A stretch of 6,503 nucleotides of DNA from Pseudomonadota bacterium. Its GTDB lineage: Bacteria; Pseudomonadota; Alphaproteobacteria; Caulobacterales; Caulobacteraceae. Location: NCBI GenBank assembly GCA_023412655.1, contig JAEYNH010000008.1, positions 1 to 6,503 of the forward strand, given 5' to 3'. A model generated the notes under the pieces. It had not been told where the DNA came from and ran no database searches. It was given only the letters and a program-made list of their open reading frames with translations. Positions 6,462-6,503 of the stretch are shown one piece after another; the first letter of the stretch is position 1, and each line of letters begins with the position of its first letter. A program made the translations under genes and the position numbers.

Positions 6462-6503
6462 CCGCCGACTGCCGGTTCGAAACGAAAACGGGGGTCCCGA
6501 AGG
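6462..6503 (+). other. intergenic tail after ispE, possible leader of a following gene
   Basis: The 42 nt contain no clear terminator. A weak 4-bp stem CGGG (6489-6492) with CCCG (6496-6499) has no T run. The last five bases, GAAGG (6499-6503), look like a ribosome binding site, so another plus-strand gene may begin within about 10 nt beyond the window. That gene cannot be identified here. Confidence 0.25.

Noticed and set aside
6474..6481. GGTTCGAA resembling a tRNA T-loop after ispE
   Set aside because: The flanking bases do not form the 5-bp T stem, and no acceptor or anticodon arm is present. It is a chance match.
6489..6499. CGGG-GGT-CCCG as a terminator after ispE
   Set aside because: The stem is only four pairs with a 3-nt loop and no T run follows. 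A possible ribosome binding site overlaps its end instead.

Overview
The window is high-GC DNA from an alphaproteobacterium. A member of the Caulobacterales (Caulobacter/Phenylobacterium type) is my best guess. The grounds are the order ETF-ubiquinone oxidoreductase, TPR lipoprotein, ispE, the style of the IspE sequence (a GADGAACL active-site segment and a tail ending around WWVQRCRL, both recalled from Caulobacter relatives and not checked), and strong G/C preference at third codon positions. All supported genes read on the plus strand.

Region 1 (1-421) holds the 3' part of a gene that runs in from before the window. It encodes the C-terminal hot-dog domain of an acyl-CoA thioesterase-like protein. 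Region 2 (about 421-606) looks non-genic at first sight. One plus-strand frame nevertheless has coding-like composition and a protein-like C-terminal sequence with no usable start, so I read it as a 5'-truncated gene remnant. Region 3 (596-2092) is a TPR protein fused to a GT9/heptosyltransferase-like domain, the most accessory-looking gene here. Its best-supported start (GTG 596) overlaps the end of the remnant.

Region 4 (about 2075-6461) is a housekeeping block. A candidate sigma-70-type promoter at 2075-2104 lies across the end of the glycosyltransferase gene. It is followed by a short leader with a small hairpin, then the full ETF-ubiquinone oxidoreductase (552 aa, all four iron-sulfur cysteines present). 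After a 62-nt gap comes a 562-aa TPR lipoprotein, whose stop codon overlaps the GTG start of ispE (GTGA). The 42 nt after ispE end in a purine-rich GAAGG that may be the ribosome binding site of a gene just outside.

Functionally, the block joins electron delivery from acyl-CoA and amino-acid oxidation to ubiquinone, an envelope TPR lipoprotein of unknown role, and the fourth step of the non-mevalonate isoprenoid pathway, which also supplies the ubiquinone side chain. I saw no tRNA, rRNA, CRISPR array, insertion sequence or integrase. The points most worth a second look are the gene remnant at 421-606, the TPR-GT9 gene next to it, and the conserved but uncharacterised TPR lipoprotein coupled to ispE.
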